This document shows, one piece after another, positions 46,192-62,312 of a stretch of DNA of 64,000 nt. Source of the stretch: Polyangiaceae bacterium (GTDB taxonomy: Bacteria > Myxococcota_A > Polyangia > Polyangiales > Polyangiaceae); assembly GCA_025937785.1 (NCBI GenBank), contig JAICQQ010000021.1, forward strand, positions 1 through 64,000, in the 5' to 3' direction. The notes beneath the pieces were generated by a model. That model had not been told where the DNA came from, ran no database searches, and saw only the letters and a list, made by a program, of their open reading frames with translations. Position 1 is the first letter of the stretch. Each line of letters starts with the position of its first letter. The translations under genes and the position numbers were made by a program.

Positions 46192-47631
46192 TCAATGAAT
46201 CAAGTACAAGAGCGGGAAGAGGTAGATCCAGATCAGATCCACCAAGTGCCAGTAGAGCGCGGCGAAGTCGATGGGCCCGAAGTAGAGCGGACCGAACTGC
46301 CCCTTCATCGCCCGCAGCAGCAACCACACCCACACGATGATGCCGATCAGCACATGCAGACCGTGCAGGCCGGTCATGAAGAAATAGATGCTGAAAAACA
46401 TGTGGGCGCGAGCGGGGCGCTCCAGCTGGGGCCCGTCCGCGGGATGGGTCTTGATGATGCCGGCGTCGAGCAGAGGCTTCAGCTCGACTTCGCTGAGCCT
46501 GCGGATCTCGGTCGCCAAGTAGATGTCTTCGCTCACCGGCATTTTCACCGCGGGCGCTACCGCGACCTTGGCCGCGGCCGCCGGAACGGCGTCGGGGGCG
46601 GTCACATCGTCGGCGACGGCAGGATCACCTTCGGGGGCAGCGCCGGTCGTGTCGGCGGGCTTCGCAGCCTCGGCGTCGCCGGAAGCTGGGTCCGCTCCAG
46701 CCGCGGGTGCCGCCTTCTCGGCGCCGGCAGGCTGCGCAGTAGCTTCAGCCTTGTCAGCTCCTTCAGCCTTGTCAGCTCCTTCAACCTTGTCGGCTCCTTC
46801 AGCCTTCTTGGCGTCAGCCTGCTGGGCGCCCTCGGTGGGTGTCGCCGCCCCGACCTGTGCGGCGGCGGGTGCGTCGATGGCCGAAGGAGGGGCTGCCGCC
46901 TCGGCGGCTTCCTCAGGCGCCGCCGCGTCACCAGGGGCAGGCGCCAGCGCTTGTGCTTCCGCCGGGGCCGCTGCCCCAGCGGGGGCTGGAGCCGGCTCGG
47001 CCGCCGCGGCCGCCGCCTGCGCTGCTTCCGCTGCCTTGATCTTGGCTCGATGGGCTTCGAGCCCGGTCGTCAGCCGATCCATCGCGGCCGCAGACTCCGG
47101 GTGCTTCGCCTTGAAGCTCGCGCTCTCCCACAACTGCTCGTGCGGTTGGAACGCGGGCCCTGGTAGCAGACCAGCGTGTGCCTTGTGCGAATACTCGACG
47201 TACTTGACCCCCATGAAGGTGCAGGCGCAACCGATGGTGATCAGGATGTTGATGACCAGCAGCTTCTGTTGGCCGAGCTGGGCGTTTCGCACCGCCCAAG
47301 CCGCCGTCAAGCTCGAGAGAATGAGGACGATCGTGTTGATCGCGCCCCATTTGGTGTCGAGAAAGAAGTGCGCCCAGTAGAACACCTCGGGGTAGCGCGC
47401 CCGATAGATCGTGTACGCGCAGAACAGCCCCGCGAAGAACAAGATTTCGGTGACCAGGAACAACCAGATGCCGAGCTTGCCGGCTTCGAGTTGCTGCGCC
47501 GGAGAATCGAAGTGGTGCGCAACGTAGGGATACTCGTTCTCGTTGTGGTGGTGCTCGCCCTCGCCGTGGGCGTGCGCGGGCACCGATTTCTTATCTGGAG
47601 CGGCCTGGGAAGTGCTTTCACTCATCGCCAT
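46192..47631 (-). CDS. caa3 oxidase subunit III with large Ala/Pro-rich insertion
   Basis: 479 aa where family members are near 200-260. Residues 50-150 hold three CoxIII helices (GIWLFLVTEILFFAGLFCAY, INTIVLILSSLTAAWAVR, INILITIGCACTFMGVKYVE). Residues 405-479 hold the last two (FFSIYFFMTGLHGLHVLIG, LYWHLVDLIWIYLFPLLYL). Between them a soluble stretch includes a low-complexity segment at about 200-365, built of Ala, Pro, Glu and Lys, with a hexapeptide repeat EGADKA at about 276-297. The insert is in frame and its flanks are intact, so the protein is probably functional. It lies between subunits I and IV. Confidence 0.88.
   Translation of the reverse strand: MAMSESTSQAAPDKKSVPAHAHGEGEHHHNENEYPYVAHHFDSPAQQLEAGKLGIWLFLVTEILFFAGLFCAYTIYRARYPEVFYWAHFFLDTKWGAINTIVLILSSLTAAWAVRNAQLGQQKLLVINILITIGCACTFMGVKYVEYSHKAHAGLLPGPAFQPHEQLWESASFKAKHPESAAAMDRLTTGLEAHRAKIKAAEAAQAAAAAAEPAPAPAGAAAPAEAQALAPAPGDAAAPEEAAEAAAPPSAIDAPAAAQVGAATPTEGAQQADAKKAEGADKVEGADKAEGADKAEATAQPAGAEKAAPAAGADPASGDAEAAKPADTTGAAPEGDPAVADDVTAPDAVPAAAAKVAVAPAVKMPVSEDIYLATEIRRLSEVELKPLLDAGIIKTHPADGPQLERPARAHMFFSIYFFMTGLHGLHVLIGIIVWVWLLLRAMKGQFGPLYFGPIDFAALYWHLVDLIWIYLFPLLYLIH
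46740..46803. repeat. 18-bp tandem repeat inside subunit III gene
   Basis: About three and a half copies of a unit reading CAGCTCCTTCAGCCTTGT on the plus strand, coding EGADKA-type hexapeptides on the minus strand. In-frame units make length variation tolerable. Confidence 0.75.
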
Positions 47632-47661
47632 GATTCCAATTCGTTCGCGGTGATCGAGCGG

Positions 47662-49326
<1,665 letters not shown>

Positions 49327-49338
49327 CGGTGGTTCCTC

Positions 49339-50358
49339 TTACTTCACGCTCTTGATGTAGGCGATAAGGTCACTCAGCTGCTGATCCTTGAGTGATCCCT
49401 GGAAGGTCGGCATCGCGGGCGCGAAGCCCTGCACGACCTTTGCGTTGGGTTCGAGAATCGACTCACGCAGGTAATTCTCGTCAGCCGTTGCCGAACTGCC
49501 GTCCGCGAAGCTGCGGGTGCTCCCGAACAGACCCTTCCAAGTCGGCCCCACCTTGGGCGACCCGTCGAGCGAGTGACACGTCGTACAGCCTTTCTGCACG
49601 TAGAGTTCGGCGCCGCGCTGCTCTGGCGGCTTGTTGGGGTCGAACCCGATCTTGTTCAGATACTCCTGGAACTCGTCGGGGGTCTCGACCGTGGCTTCGC
49701 TCAGCATGTCCGAGTGGCTCGTCCCGCAGTACTCGGTGCAGAAGACCGGGAACTTGCCGAGCTTGGTGGCGCGAAACCACAGCTGCGTATAGCGGCCGGG
49801 GACGGCGTCTTGCTTCACTCGAAACGCTGGAATCGAAAGGCTGTGCAGCACGTCGCGCGACTCGATCAGGATGCGCACGTCACGCCCGACGGGCACGTGC
49901 AGCTTCGAATCCGAGTTGCCACCCGGATAGGTGAACTGCCAGTTCCATTTCTGCGCCGTCGCCTTGATCTCGAGCACGTCCTTCGGGGGCGTGTGCATGT
50001 CGGTGAAACCCTGGAAGCCCCACACGAAGATCGGGATGAAGAAGGCCAACGGCAGCACCGACCAGGTGATCTCGAGCGGCGTGTTGTGATCGACCTGGCT
50101 CACGGCTGGGCCCGTCTCTTTGCGCGAGGAGACACGGTACTTGACGACGAACAAGGCCATCGCGGCCACGACGCCCACGACCGTCAGGCTCGTGACCCAT
50201 AGGATGACTTCGTAGAGCCAGTCGATCTGTCCGGCGAAGTTGGACGCCGAGACCGGCTGCCAGAAGCCGTCACCCGGCGGGACCACTGGACTGAACGGCT
50301 CGTCGCTGGCGGGCGCCGCCTGCGCGAGCATGCTGAACACGGATGCAAGATTGGTCAT
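49339..50358 (-). CDS. ctaC: caa3 oxidase subunit II fused to cytochrome c
   Basis: 339 aa from the ATG at 50358, which overlaps the SCO stop (TAATG). Two membrane helices (about 45-125), a cupredoxin domain with CuA ligands HSLSIPAFRVKQD near 171 and CTEYCGTSHSDM near 208, and a C-terminal cytochrome c with CTTCH near 259 and distal Met in APAMPTFQG near 315. The fused haem accepts electrons from ACIII directly. Confidence 0.95.
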   Translation of the reverse strand: MTNLASVFSMLAQAAPASDEPFSPVVPPGDGFWQPVSASNFAGQIDWLYEVILWVTSLTVVGVVAAMALFVVKYRVSSRKETGPAVSQVDHNTPLEITWSVLPLAFFIPIFVWGFQGFTDMHTPPKDVLEIKATAQKWNWQFTYPGGNSDSKLHVPVGRDVRILIESRDVLHSLSIPAFRVKQDAVPGRYTQLWFRATKLGKFPVFCTEYCGTSHSDMLSEATVETPDEFQEYLNKIGFDPNKPPEQRGAELYVQKGCTTCHSLDGSPKVGPTWKGLFGSTRSFADGSSATADENYLRESILEPNAKVVQGFAPAMPTFQGSLKDQQLSDLIAYIKSVK

Positions 50359-51227
50359 TAGACTGTGCTCTCGACTAGCTTCTTTTTGCGGAGTTCGGCC
50401 TTCCAGAGCAGGAGCAGAAAACCGCCGAGCAAAAGGGCGCCTAGGCCCCCCGCGAGCCGCATGATGTTCATGGCGACTGGCGCGTAGCGACCTTCGGTTT
50501 CGTCGTAGTGAAAACAGTAAAGGAGAATGCGATCGAGGGTGGTGCCTACCTTGCCTTCGGAAGCCTCCACCAGGCTCAAGCGCACGGTATCCGGTAAGTA
50601 TTCGATGCCGTACAGGTAGCGGGCGATGTGTCCGTCCGGCATGGCGATGACGAAAGCGGAAGGATGAACGTACTCGTTCCGAGCTTCGTTGTAGCCGTAT
50701 TGAAACCCGACCGAATCGGCCACGGCCTTGATGTTGTTCTCGGAGCCCGTGAGGAAAGCCCAGCCGTCGAGCGACTTGGGGTTCCCGTACTGCTCTAGGT
50801 AGCGGTTCTGCGTCGCGCGCGCCCGAGCAGGCGTCTCGTTGGGATTCAGGCTGACCGTGACGATGCGGTAGTCTTTGCCGAGTACGAGATCGACCTGCTT
50901 CAGCGAGGTGACGAGTCCGTTCAGGATCAAGCTGCAGAGCAGCGGGCAGTCCGAGTAGTTGAGCGTGAGGATGACGGGCAACTTCCCATCGAAGTAGTCG
51001 CGCAGCATCACCTCGCGCCCGAGGGTGTCCTTGAACGACAGGTTCAGGCTGAGCGGCGCGCCGAGCTTCTCGCGAACGTCGACGCCTTCGAGGCGCTTGG
51101 GCAGACTCTCGGCTCGGGGAGCGGAGGCCGCCTCCGCCGGCGCCTGTGCCCACGTCGGCCGAACGCAACAGAGCAGCGCACCTACGAGGGCTGCAAAGAG
51201 GCTGGAACGACGGAGCGGTACGGGCAT
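50358..51227 (-). CDS. SCO1/SenC copper chaperone for CuA
   Basis: 289 aa. Signal peptide, thioredoxin fold with the copper motif CPLLC near residue 95 and the conserved His in NEYVHPSAFVIAMPDG near 187. A C-terminal helix (GGLGALLLGGFLLLLW) anchors it, with a basic KKK end. SCO proteins deliver copper to the CuA site of subunit II, encoded directly downstream with overlapping start and stop. Confidence 0.92.
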   Translation of the reverse strand: MPVPLRRSSLFAALVGALLCCVRPTWAQAPAEAASAPRAESLPKRLEGVDVREKLGAPLSLNLSFKDTLGREVMLRDYFDGKLPVILTLNYSDCPLLCSLILNGLVTSLKQVDLVLGKDYRIVTVSLNPNETPARARATQNRYLEQYGNPKSLDGWAFLTGSENNIKAVADSVGFQYGYNEARNEYVHPSAFVIAMPDGHIARYLYGIEYLPDTVRLSLVEASEGKVGTTLDRILLYCFHYDETEGRYAPVAMNIMRLAGGLGALLLGGFLLLLWKAELRKKKLVESTV

Positions 51228-51236
51228 GTTTTCAAG

Positions 51237-51779
51237 CTAGGGAGCTGGGACCGGAGCAGGAGCAGGAGCCGGCGCGGGAGCCTTTGGGGCAGCGGGCTTG
51301 GGAGCGGTGGGCGCAGGCGCCTTCTTCGGTGCGGGCTTACCCGGACCCTGCGCGCCCGGTTCGGCACCCTTCACGGGCGCGGCGTCCGCGCCCGCCGCGT
51401 CGGAGGCTTTCTCGTCTCCCGTGGCGGGTGCAGCACCGAGCTCGGCCGCGTCGCCGTTGGCTTCGGGCTTGGTGGCAGTGGCGGACTCCGGGTTGCGGCG
51501 CAGATCGCGCACGACGAGCTGCATGGCCCGATCGATGGGCAGGCGCACGATGCCCTTGGCTTGGTCCATGTAGGCAGGAGGCAGATTCAGGTCCGCCTCC
51601 TGAGCCCCACGCGCCTCGGCGAAGGCTTCGTTGGTGCCGCTGCGTTCGGCTGCGATCACGTCCGCTTCGGTGCGGACCAGCGCGGTGACGGCGAGCGCCG
51701 TCGCGAGTAGCCCCAGGCTGAGTACGGCGACCAGGGTGCCCAGGACGCCACTATCGACTTTGTCGGGTTCCGTTGCCAT
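51237..51779 (-). CDS. Anchored Pro/Ala-tailed protein between actF and SCO
   Basis: 180 aa from the ATG at 51779, with GAGGAAAG upstream. One membrane helix (LGTLVAVLSLGLLATALAVT) followed by a short conserved-looking region: NLPPAYMDQAKGIVRLPIDR then AMQLVVRDL. The phrase KGIVRLPIDRAM is one I associate with small proteins in ACIII/oxidase operons of other bacteria, so an accessory role is likely. The last 80 residues are Pro/Ala/Lys-rich (KAPAPTAPKPAAPKAPAPAP) and probably unstructured. Confidence 0.75.
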   Translation of the reverse strand: MATEPDKVDSGVLGTLVAVLSLGLLATALAVTALVRTEADVIAAERSGTNEAFAEARGAQEADLNLPPAYMDQAKGIVRLPIDRAMQLVVRDLRRNPESATATKPEANGDAAELGAAPATGDEKASDAAGADAAPVKGAEPGAQGPGKPAPKKAPAPTAPKPAAPKAPAPAPAPAPVPAP

Positions 51780-51787
51780 CGCTTTCC

Positions 51788-53050
51788 TCAGATGTTCTCG
51801 AAGGCCAGCGACTTCTTCAGCCGCGGATCTTTGGTGGGCAGCAGATTGACCTGCTTCGCCATGAACAACACGAATGCCACGAGCAAGCACCCCACCGCGA
51901 GCAGCGTGGTGATGTCGAGCGGGTGGAACGAAAACCCACGCTGGTGGAGGTTGGGCATGATCAACCAGTGCAAGTCGAGGAAGTGCACGAGCAGGATCCA
52001 CACTGCACCGATGGCCAACGTCTTGGGGTTGCGCTTGATGTGTCGCGACAGCAGGAAGAAGAACGGGATCACGAAATGCACGATGATCAGCAGATACGAG
52101 ATGACCGTCCACTCACCCTCTAGGCGCTGGATGAACCAGTGCGTCTCTTCTGGAATGTTCGCGTACCAGATCAGCATGAACTGCGAGAACCCGATGTAGG
52201 CCCAGAAGATGGTGAACGCGAACATCATCTTCCCCACGTCGTGGTAGTGTTCCTTGGTCACGCTCTTCGCCAAACGCCCATTGCTCTGGAGCCAGAACAT
52301 GGCCAGCGTCAAAGCGCTGTGCACGGCCAATACGCAGCCGGCGAAGTAGTACACGCCGAAGATGGTGCTGAACCACAGCGGGTCTAGCGTCATGATGAGG
52401 TCGAAGGCAGCGAACGTCACCGTCAGCGCGAACGCGATCATGCTCGGCGGAGCGGTCTTGGCCATCGTGACCTCGTACGCGGACGCGGCCGACTTGTCCT
52501 GCTCCAGCGAACGCTTCAAGTAGAAGCGGGCGAGCAGGATCCAGAACCCGAAGTACACCGCCATGCGCGCCAGGAAAAACGGCGTGTTCAGGTAGCCGAG
52601 CTTCTTGTGCAGGACGTGGTTGTTGTGCATCAGGTCGTGGTTCAGCCACGGGAACAAGACGTCGTTGTGCTGCGCTACGGTGACCACGATCGGCACCGCC
52701 AACAGCGCCATCAGGATCAGGCCCTGGGCCAGGAGCTCGGCGATGCGGCGGAGCACGACGCTCCACTTGGCGTTCACCAGATGCTGCAGGGTGACCCAGT
52801 AGAGCGCGCCGAGCACGATGCTGAGGCCCCAGGTGAAGGCGACCAAGTACGAATGGAAGAACTGCTTGAACGCATCGCCGGCTGCCGCACCGAGCCCGAT
52901 GCTGACCACCAAAAAGCCGAGGCCGATACCGCCGGCCAGCTTCATCACGTAGTCCCCCTCGGGGCCGAGCTTGATGCTGTCGGTCAGCTCGGCGCCGTGG
53001 TTCGGCTCGTGGTGGCCCTTGCTCTCGGATTTCGTTTCGTTACTCGCCAT
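51788..53050 (-). CDS. actF: ACIII quinol-binding membrane subunit ActF
   Basis: 420 aa, about ten helices. It resembles ActF, the shorter NrfD-type paralogue of ActC: VAFTWGLSIVLGALYWVTLQ, FPWLNHDLMHNNHVLHKKL, FAAFDLIMTLDPLWFSTIFG, QFMLIWYANIPEETHWF. It forms part of the membrane half of Alternative Complex III, which oxidises quinol. The N terminus is polar and His-rich. It ends 9 bp before the next gene. Confidence 0.9.
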   Translation of the reverse strand: MASNETKSESKGHHEPNHGAELTDSIKLGPEGDYVMKLAGGIGLGFLVVSIGLGAAAGDAFKQFFHSYLVAFTWGLSIVLGALYWVTLQHLVNAKWSVVLRRIAELLAQGLILMALLAVPIVVTVAQHNDVLFPWLNHDLMHNNHVLHKKLGYLNTPFFLARMAVYFGFWILLARFYLKRSLEQDKSAASAYEVTMAKTAPPSMIAFALTVTFAAFDLIMTLDPLWFSTIFGVYYFAGCVLAVHSALTLAMFWLQSNGRLAKSVTKEHYHDVGKMMFAFTIFWAYIGFSQFMLIWYANIPEETHWFIQRLEGEWTVISYLLIIVHFVIPFFFLLSRHIKRNPKTLAIGAVWILLVHFLDLHWLIMPNLHQRGFSFHPLDITTLLAVGCLLVAFVLFMAKQVNLLPTKDPRLKKSLAFENI

Positions 53051-53059
53051 CTCGAATTC

Positions 53060-54304
53060 CTACTTGAGAGCGCTGCGCTCTTCGGGAGTCAAATCGCCGA
53101 GCGACGCCACGCGCATGCGCTGCAAAGCCCGGAGGTACATGATGATCGCCCAGCGGTCTTCGGTGCTGACGACGTGGCCATAGCCAGGCATGTTGCGCAC
53201 GCCGTTGGTGATGCTGTCGAACAGCTGTCCCACGGGTTGTTCGTACAGCGTCTGCTGCTGCAGGTTGGTAGGGGGTACCCAGCTGCCGGCAACCCCTCCT
53301 TCTTGCAGGGCGGCGGCGCGCTTGTGCACCATACCGTCACCGGCCCCCGAATAACCGTGGCAGGGGGCGCAGTAGATTCCGAAGCGCTCTTGGCCCCGCT
53401 CGATGGTCTCGGCCGTGACTGTGATGCCTCGCGGGAAGGTGCGCGCGAATACGCCGTCGATCTTGCCCTGGTTCAGATGCTCATCGGTCTTGAGTCCCCC
53501 GACGGCCACCGTGCCTTGGAGCGGCTCACGCATCGCTCGATGGTCGTCGAAGAGAAGGTTTTCGCGCTGCGCCTTGTACTTGGGCTGAAAATCCATGTCC
53601 CAGATCGCGTGCAGGCGGCGTTCGCGCGTCTGCGTCTCGCGGGCCTTCGCGAACAGCGCGAAGGGTATCAGCGCCGCGACGGTCAGGATGATCATGGCGT
53701 AGACGATGACTCGGGGGAGCTTGTCGGACGTCTGCCGATCTTCGGGTACGTCGTCGAGCACGGCGGGATGCGTGCTTTCGAGCAACTCGCGCGTGTCTGT
53801 CTCGTCGAACAGCGGATCTGCCGCCGTGATCAGCAGGAAGAACTTGTCGTCCGTGGCCTTGGCGAACCGTTCCTTCAGGTCGAGCGGATGCGAGGGCAGG
53901 GGCAGGTTGTTCAGCACCAGCATGCCGCCGAGGGTGGCGAAAGCGCTGAAGAGCACGGTCAGCTCGAACATGATGGGCACGTTCGCCGGAATGCTCCACA
54001 TCGGCTTACCGCTGATCACGAAGGGGTAGTCGATGGTGTTCGTCCACCACTGCAACAAGATGGCGGTGGTGAGACCGGTCAAGGCCGCACACAGCACGAT
54101 CCAGGGCAAACGGGTCATCTTGATGCCCATGGCCGCGTCGATGCCGTGCACTGCGAACGGGGTGTACGTGTCCCACTTGGTGTAGCCCGCGTCGCGGATG
54201 ACGCGCGATGCCTCCAGGATCTCGCCCGGAGTGTTGTACTCGGCAAGCACGCCGTGGAGCGGCGCGGTCGTGGGGGTTTCGGGACTGGGCTGTTCTTCAC
54301 TCAT
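53060..54304 (-). CDS. ActD-ActE fusion (DUF3341 plus monohaem cytochrome c)
   Basis: 414 aa. Residues about 15-175 are ActD-like (DUF3341): LHGVLAEYNTPGEILEASRV, two helices at about 66-86 and 110-130, ending FAKATDDKFFLLI. Residues about 197-217 form a third helix, and 300-414 an ActE-like cytochrome c with CAPCHGYSG at 312-316 and a distal Met in RNMPGYGHVVS. In the reference ACIII operons actD and actE are separate genes; here they are joined in frame with no stop. The cytochrome should relay electrons from ActA/ActB towards the oxidase. Confidence 0.87.
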   Translation of the reverse strand: MSEEQPSPETPTTAPLHGVLAEYNTPGEILEASRVIRDAGYTKWDTYTPFAVHGIDAAMGIKMTRLPWIVLCAALTGLTTAILLQWWTNTIDYPFVISGKPMWSIPANVPIMFELTVLFSAFATLGGMLVLNNLPLPSHPLDLKERFAKATDDKFFLLITAADPLFDETDTRELLESTHPAVLDDVPEDRQTSDKLPRVIVYAMIILTVAALIPFALFAKARETQTRERRLHAIWDMDFQPKYKAQRENLLFDDHRAMREPLQGTVAVGGLKTDEHLNQGKIDGVFARTFPRGITVTAETIERGQERFGIYCAPCHGYSGAGDGMVHKRAAALQEGGVAGSWVPPTNLQQQTLYEQPVGQLFDSITNGVRNMPGYGHVVSTEDRWAIIMYLRALQRMRVASLGDLTPEERSALK

Positions 54305-54322
54305 GGAAGGAGAGTCCTCGGC

Positions 54323-59410
<5,088 letters not shown>

Positions 59411-59412
59411 CA

Positions 59413-60319
59413 GGAAAGACCGCCCCGTTGAGGGTCGCGAAGATCGCGAACGGACAGCGTAAAAGTGATTCGTTCGAGAAAGGAGACGTGCTCTAGCACT
59501 GCGCCGCGTTCCGGCACTGCGCCGCGTTCCGGCACTGCGCCGCGTTCCGGCACTGCGCCGCGTTCCGGCACTGCGCCGCGCTTGAGTTGTGCATCGACCA
59601 AGGGCACCGTGTCGCGAAAGAGCATTCTGCGAGCCGACGTATACGCCCTCTTGTGCCCGTCACTAAGAGAAAGTGACGCCGCACCCCAAGGCAGCGGACC
59701 GGAAACCTGCGGGCCGCATCCATGGATCGGAATGGACGAGTATCCCGACCCGCAGCGGGGTTTTGGTTGGGGCTTTAGCGATGACGCGGGGCTCTGCAGC
59801 ACGACCGAGAACTGGCGGATCGCTGCGGCTCTTTGGGGGAGCCGGAGGGCTCGAGAAGACTCGAGGCGGCTGTCGACCCCGGAACCGTGGCTGATCCGCG
59901 GAAAGGTCTAGTTTTCGGGGCGCGTTATGTCGCCAAACCAACGGAATGTAAATGAAAACACTCCGGCCGAGCGCAAGTACTGAGAATCCTTCGCTGCATT
60001 GATTCCGGATTCAGCGCGAGACTTCACAGCTTCGCCAGCGCAGGGACGCTTTCTCTTCGGTCGCGGTGAGTGAGCGCTCACGGGTGACTGACGACGAAGC
60101 CAGACGCGCGAGGTCGATAGTTAGGCCGGCCACCCACCCCTGAGGTGTCAGAACTACCCGAAATCGCGCACTGCTTGCCGGCAACGCATCAGGCGCTGAG
60201 AAGCGCGCATAGGTTGCGCCGGCGCTCGGGCACGCCCTGCAGCGCCACGACACCGCGATCGCGGTCGCCCCACGGGCCGGCGCAACCCTTCTCATCTTCG
60301 AAGACTCTTCGAAATGACA
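59413..60319. other. Long region upstream of actA
   Basis: About 900 bp between actA and the sigma-factor terminator. It should hold the act-caa3 promoter. It contains the 18-bp tandem repeat at 59496-59582 and a 12-bp palindrome GTGAGCGCTCAC at 60070-60081. I see no convincing gene or clear promoter. Confidence 0.5.
59496..59582. repeat. 18-bp tandem repeat, 4.8 copies, upstream of actA
   Basis: Unit GCACTGCGCCGCGTTCCG at 59496, 59514, 59532 and 59550, with a partial fifth copy at 59568. On the minus strand it reads as RGAVPE hexapeptides in a frame that stays open to the actA start. Confidence 0.9.
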
Positions 60320-60349
60320 ACGGGCGCCGAAAAACTCGGCGCCCGTTGC
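60320..60349 (-). terminator. Hairpin after the sigma-factor gene
   Basis: A strong stem CAACGGGCGCCGA / TCGGCGCCCGTTG with a short loop, 24 bp downstream of the sigma-factor stop. The T-rich loop (GTTTTT on the minus strand) is inside the hairpin; no long T-run follows. Confidence 0.65.
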
Positions 60350-60372
60350 GACTGTATGTTGGCGTTCGAAGC

Positions 60373-61755
60373 TTAGAACTCGCGCATCTGCTTGCGGATC
60401 TTGCCGATGGCTTGCTCTTGCAGCTGACGAATGCGTTCCCGAGACAGGTTGTACTTGTCACCAATCTCTTTGAGAGTCAGCTCGTCCTCGTTGTCGAGGC
60501 CGAAGCGCCAGCGGATGATGCGGGACTCGATCGGAGTCAACGTCCCCAACAAGCGTCGCACTTCTTCGGCCCACTTCTGATTGGCCAAGCTGTCGTAGGG
60601 AGTTACGCCGTCGTCTTCCACGAGGAAGTCGATGAAGCGGCGCCCGTCCTCGTCGCCGACGGGTCGATCGAGCGAAAACGGAGTGTCCGCATACAGGTCT
60701 TTGACCTTGTCGAGCTTTTCCTTGGGAACGCCGGTTTCCTTCTCCAGTTCCTCGGGCGTCGGCTCGCGACCGGTCCGGGCGATGATGGTTTGCGTTGCCC
60801 GGGAGACCCGGTTGTACGTGTCCAGCATGTGCACGGGGATGCGCACGGCCCGGCCCTTGTCAGCCAGCGCACGGCTGATCGCATGTCGGATCCACCAGGA
60901 CGCGTAGGTCGAGAAACGATAGCCACGATTGTGATCGAAGCGCTCGACCGCCTTCATCAAGCCGATGTTGCCCTCTTGAATCAGATCGATCAGCGGCAAG
61001 CGCCCACGATTGTAGCGGCGAGCAATGCTCACCACGAGCCGCAGGTTGGCTTTGACGAACTTGTTCTTCGCCTCGCGCTGCATCACGTCTGCACGTCGCA
61101 CGCGCTGCATGAAGCGCTTGTAAGCCGGGGTTTCGGGCAGGACCATGCGGGGCTCTTCCCCGAGCGGCGGAGGCTTGACGATCTCGCGCACGACTTTGTA
61201 GGCGTTGGCGACCCAAAGGCGGTCGGTGTCTGGCAAGCGAATCTCGCGGGCCAGGTCGACGCAGAGCCGGTTCCATTCACGCATCTGATCGGCGTGCAGC
61301 TTCGACCGCTGCTTGCGGTACGTCTGCATGAACGTCTTCAGCTCCAGAACTTGAGGAGCCTGCGGACGCTCCTCTTCGTTGCAGAGCAAGATGTCCTGCT
61401 GCAACGTGTCGAGCACCGTTTCGGCGGAGGGGAGGTACGAGAGCAAAGCACACCAGTACTCGATCTCGGCGTCTTCGACGCTTTGAGCGGCGGTGAGCTC
61501 CTCGTCGGGACCCATCACCTGATGGGTCGCCATGTCTCGGAAGTAGCGAGACAGGGTTGAATCCGAGACGGGCTCCGTGGGTGCGGTGCTCGATCGGCTG
61601 CGATCCCCGGAAGGCGGGGATGACTGGAACCGACCCATCGAAGGCGGCGGCATATCGCTCTGCATCGCGGTCGCTTGCGAGTAGCGAACAGCCGTATCCT
61701 CTGGATCGTCGAGCAGGTCCGAACCATCGTAGGCGGCTTGATGTTTCTGAGACAT
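60373..61755 (-). CDS. RpoD-like sigma-70 factor (group 1/2)
   Basis: 460 aa. Region 1.2 ([20 protein letters not shown]) near 68, region 2 ([53 protein letters not shown]) near 235-295, region 3 ([20 protein letters not shown]) and region 4.2 ([20 protein letters not shown]) near 430. Region 1.1 is replaced by a short polar N terminus, so this is more like an alternative, stationary-phase or housekeeping-like group 2 factor than the main sigma factor. It directs RNA polymerase to promoters of RpoD type. Confidence 0.9.
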   Translation of the reverse strand: MSQKHQAAYDGSDLLDDPEDTAVRYSQATAMQSDMPPPSMGRFQSSPPSGDRSRSSTAPTEPVSDSTLSRYFRDMATHQVMGPDEELTAAQSVEDAEIEYWCALLSYLPSAETVLDTLQQDILLCNEEERPQAPQVLELKTFMQTYRKQRSKLHADQMREWNRLCVDLAREIRLPDTDRLWVANAYKVVREIVKPPPLGEEPRMVLPETPAYKRFMQRVRRADVMQREAKNKFVKANLRLVVSIARRYNRGRLPLIDLIQEGNIGLMKAVERFDHNRGYRFSTYASWWIRHAISRALADKGRAVRIPVHMLDTYNRVSRATQTIIARTGREPTPEELEKETGVPKEKLDKVKDLYADTPFSLDRPVGDEDGRRFIDFLVEDDGVTPYDSLANQKWAEEVRRLLGTLTPIESRIIRWRFGLDNEDELTLKEIGDKYNLSRERIRQLQEQAIGKIRKQMREF

Positions 61756-62312
61756 TTCGGGTGCCTAATGCTGAGGCGCACCCACTTGCGTGCGCCGTGG
61801 TGAGAGATAGTGTCTGAAGGGCGGCTGGCCGCGTCTAAATGCGGTCGGCCGCCGGGTGGACCGTGCCTCGGCTATATCGAACCACTGACCCGGGTATTTG
61901 ATTCCCGCGGTACATGACGTGGATTTCGTTGAGGCTAAAATTGTGACGTGGGGAGCACTCCCCGAAAACCAAGGCCGGGGCCTTGGAGAACTAGTGCAAC
62001 GCTCGTTGCACCTTGTGCACGATCTTATGCACGAATCGTACCCATAACACCCCGGCGTCAGTCGGAGTGATGCCCGCTCTGAGCCGAGCGGGTTTCCCAA
62101 TCCCATCCACTGGGTATGGGGCACGGAGCCGGACGAACAGGTCACCGGCTGTGACGAAATGAGCGGAGTCGCTGTTTCTGGTTGCGACAGTTGATTCATT
62201 AGTGTGTACGAACGACCCCACCCATTGGATCCTTGAGTGGGAATGCCCGGAACGCGCGGCTGCCTTCGAGGCAGAGATTGATTTCGGCGCGGGCATTTCA
62301 TCGAAATTTCGC
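61756..62312. other. Divergent intergenic region, 557 bp
   Basis: Between the sigma gene and the ABC gene, which are transcribed apart, so promoters for both should be here. Contains the palindrome at 61994-62011. An open reading frame without stop runs in frame into the ABC gene from about 62163, so the ABC protein may start earlier than 62313. Nothing else recognised. Confidence 0.45.
61994..62011. promoter_or_regulatory. Palindrome, possible operator
   Basis: A perfect 8-bp inverted repeat GTGCAACG / CGTTGCAC with 2 bp between. It is followed by a further TGCACGA repeated twice (62016 and 62029). Its position between two divergent promoters suggests a regulator site; a transcript hairpin is the alternative. 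Confidence 0.4.

Noticed and set aside
49339-51168. 609-residue frame joining SCO-region sequence to subunit II
   Set aside because: The N-terminal half is an out-of-frame shadow of SCO1; subunit II starts cleanly at 50358.
59496-59582. CRISPR-like array upstream of actA
   Set aside because: The 18-bp units follow each other directly with no unique spacers, so it is a tandem repeat.
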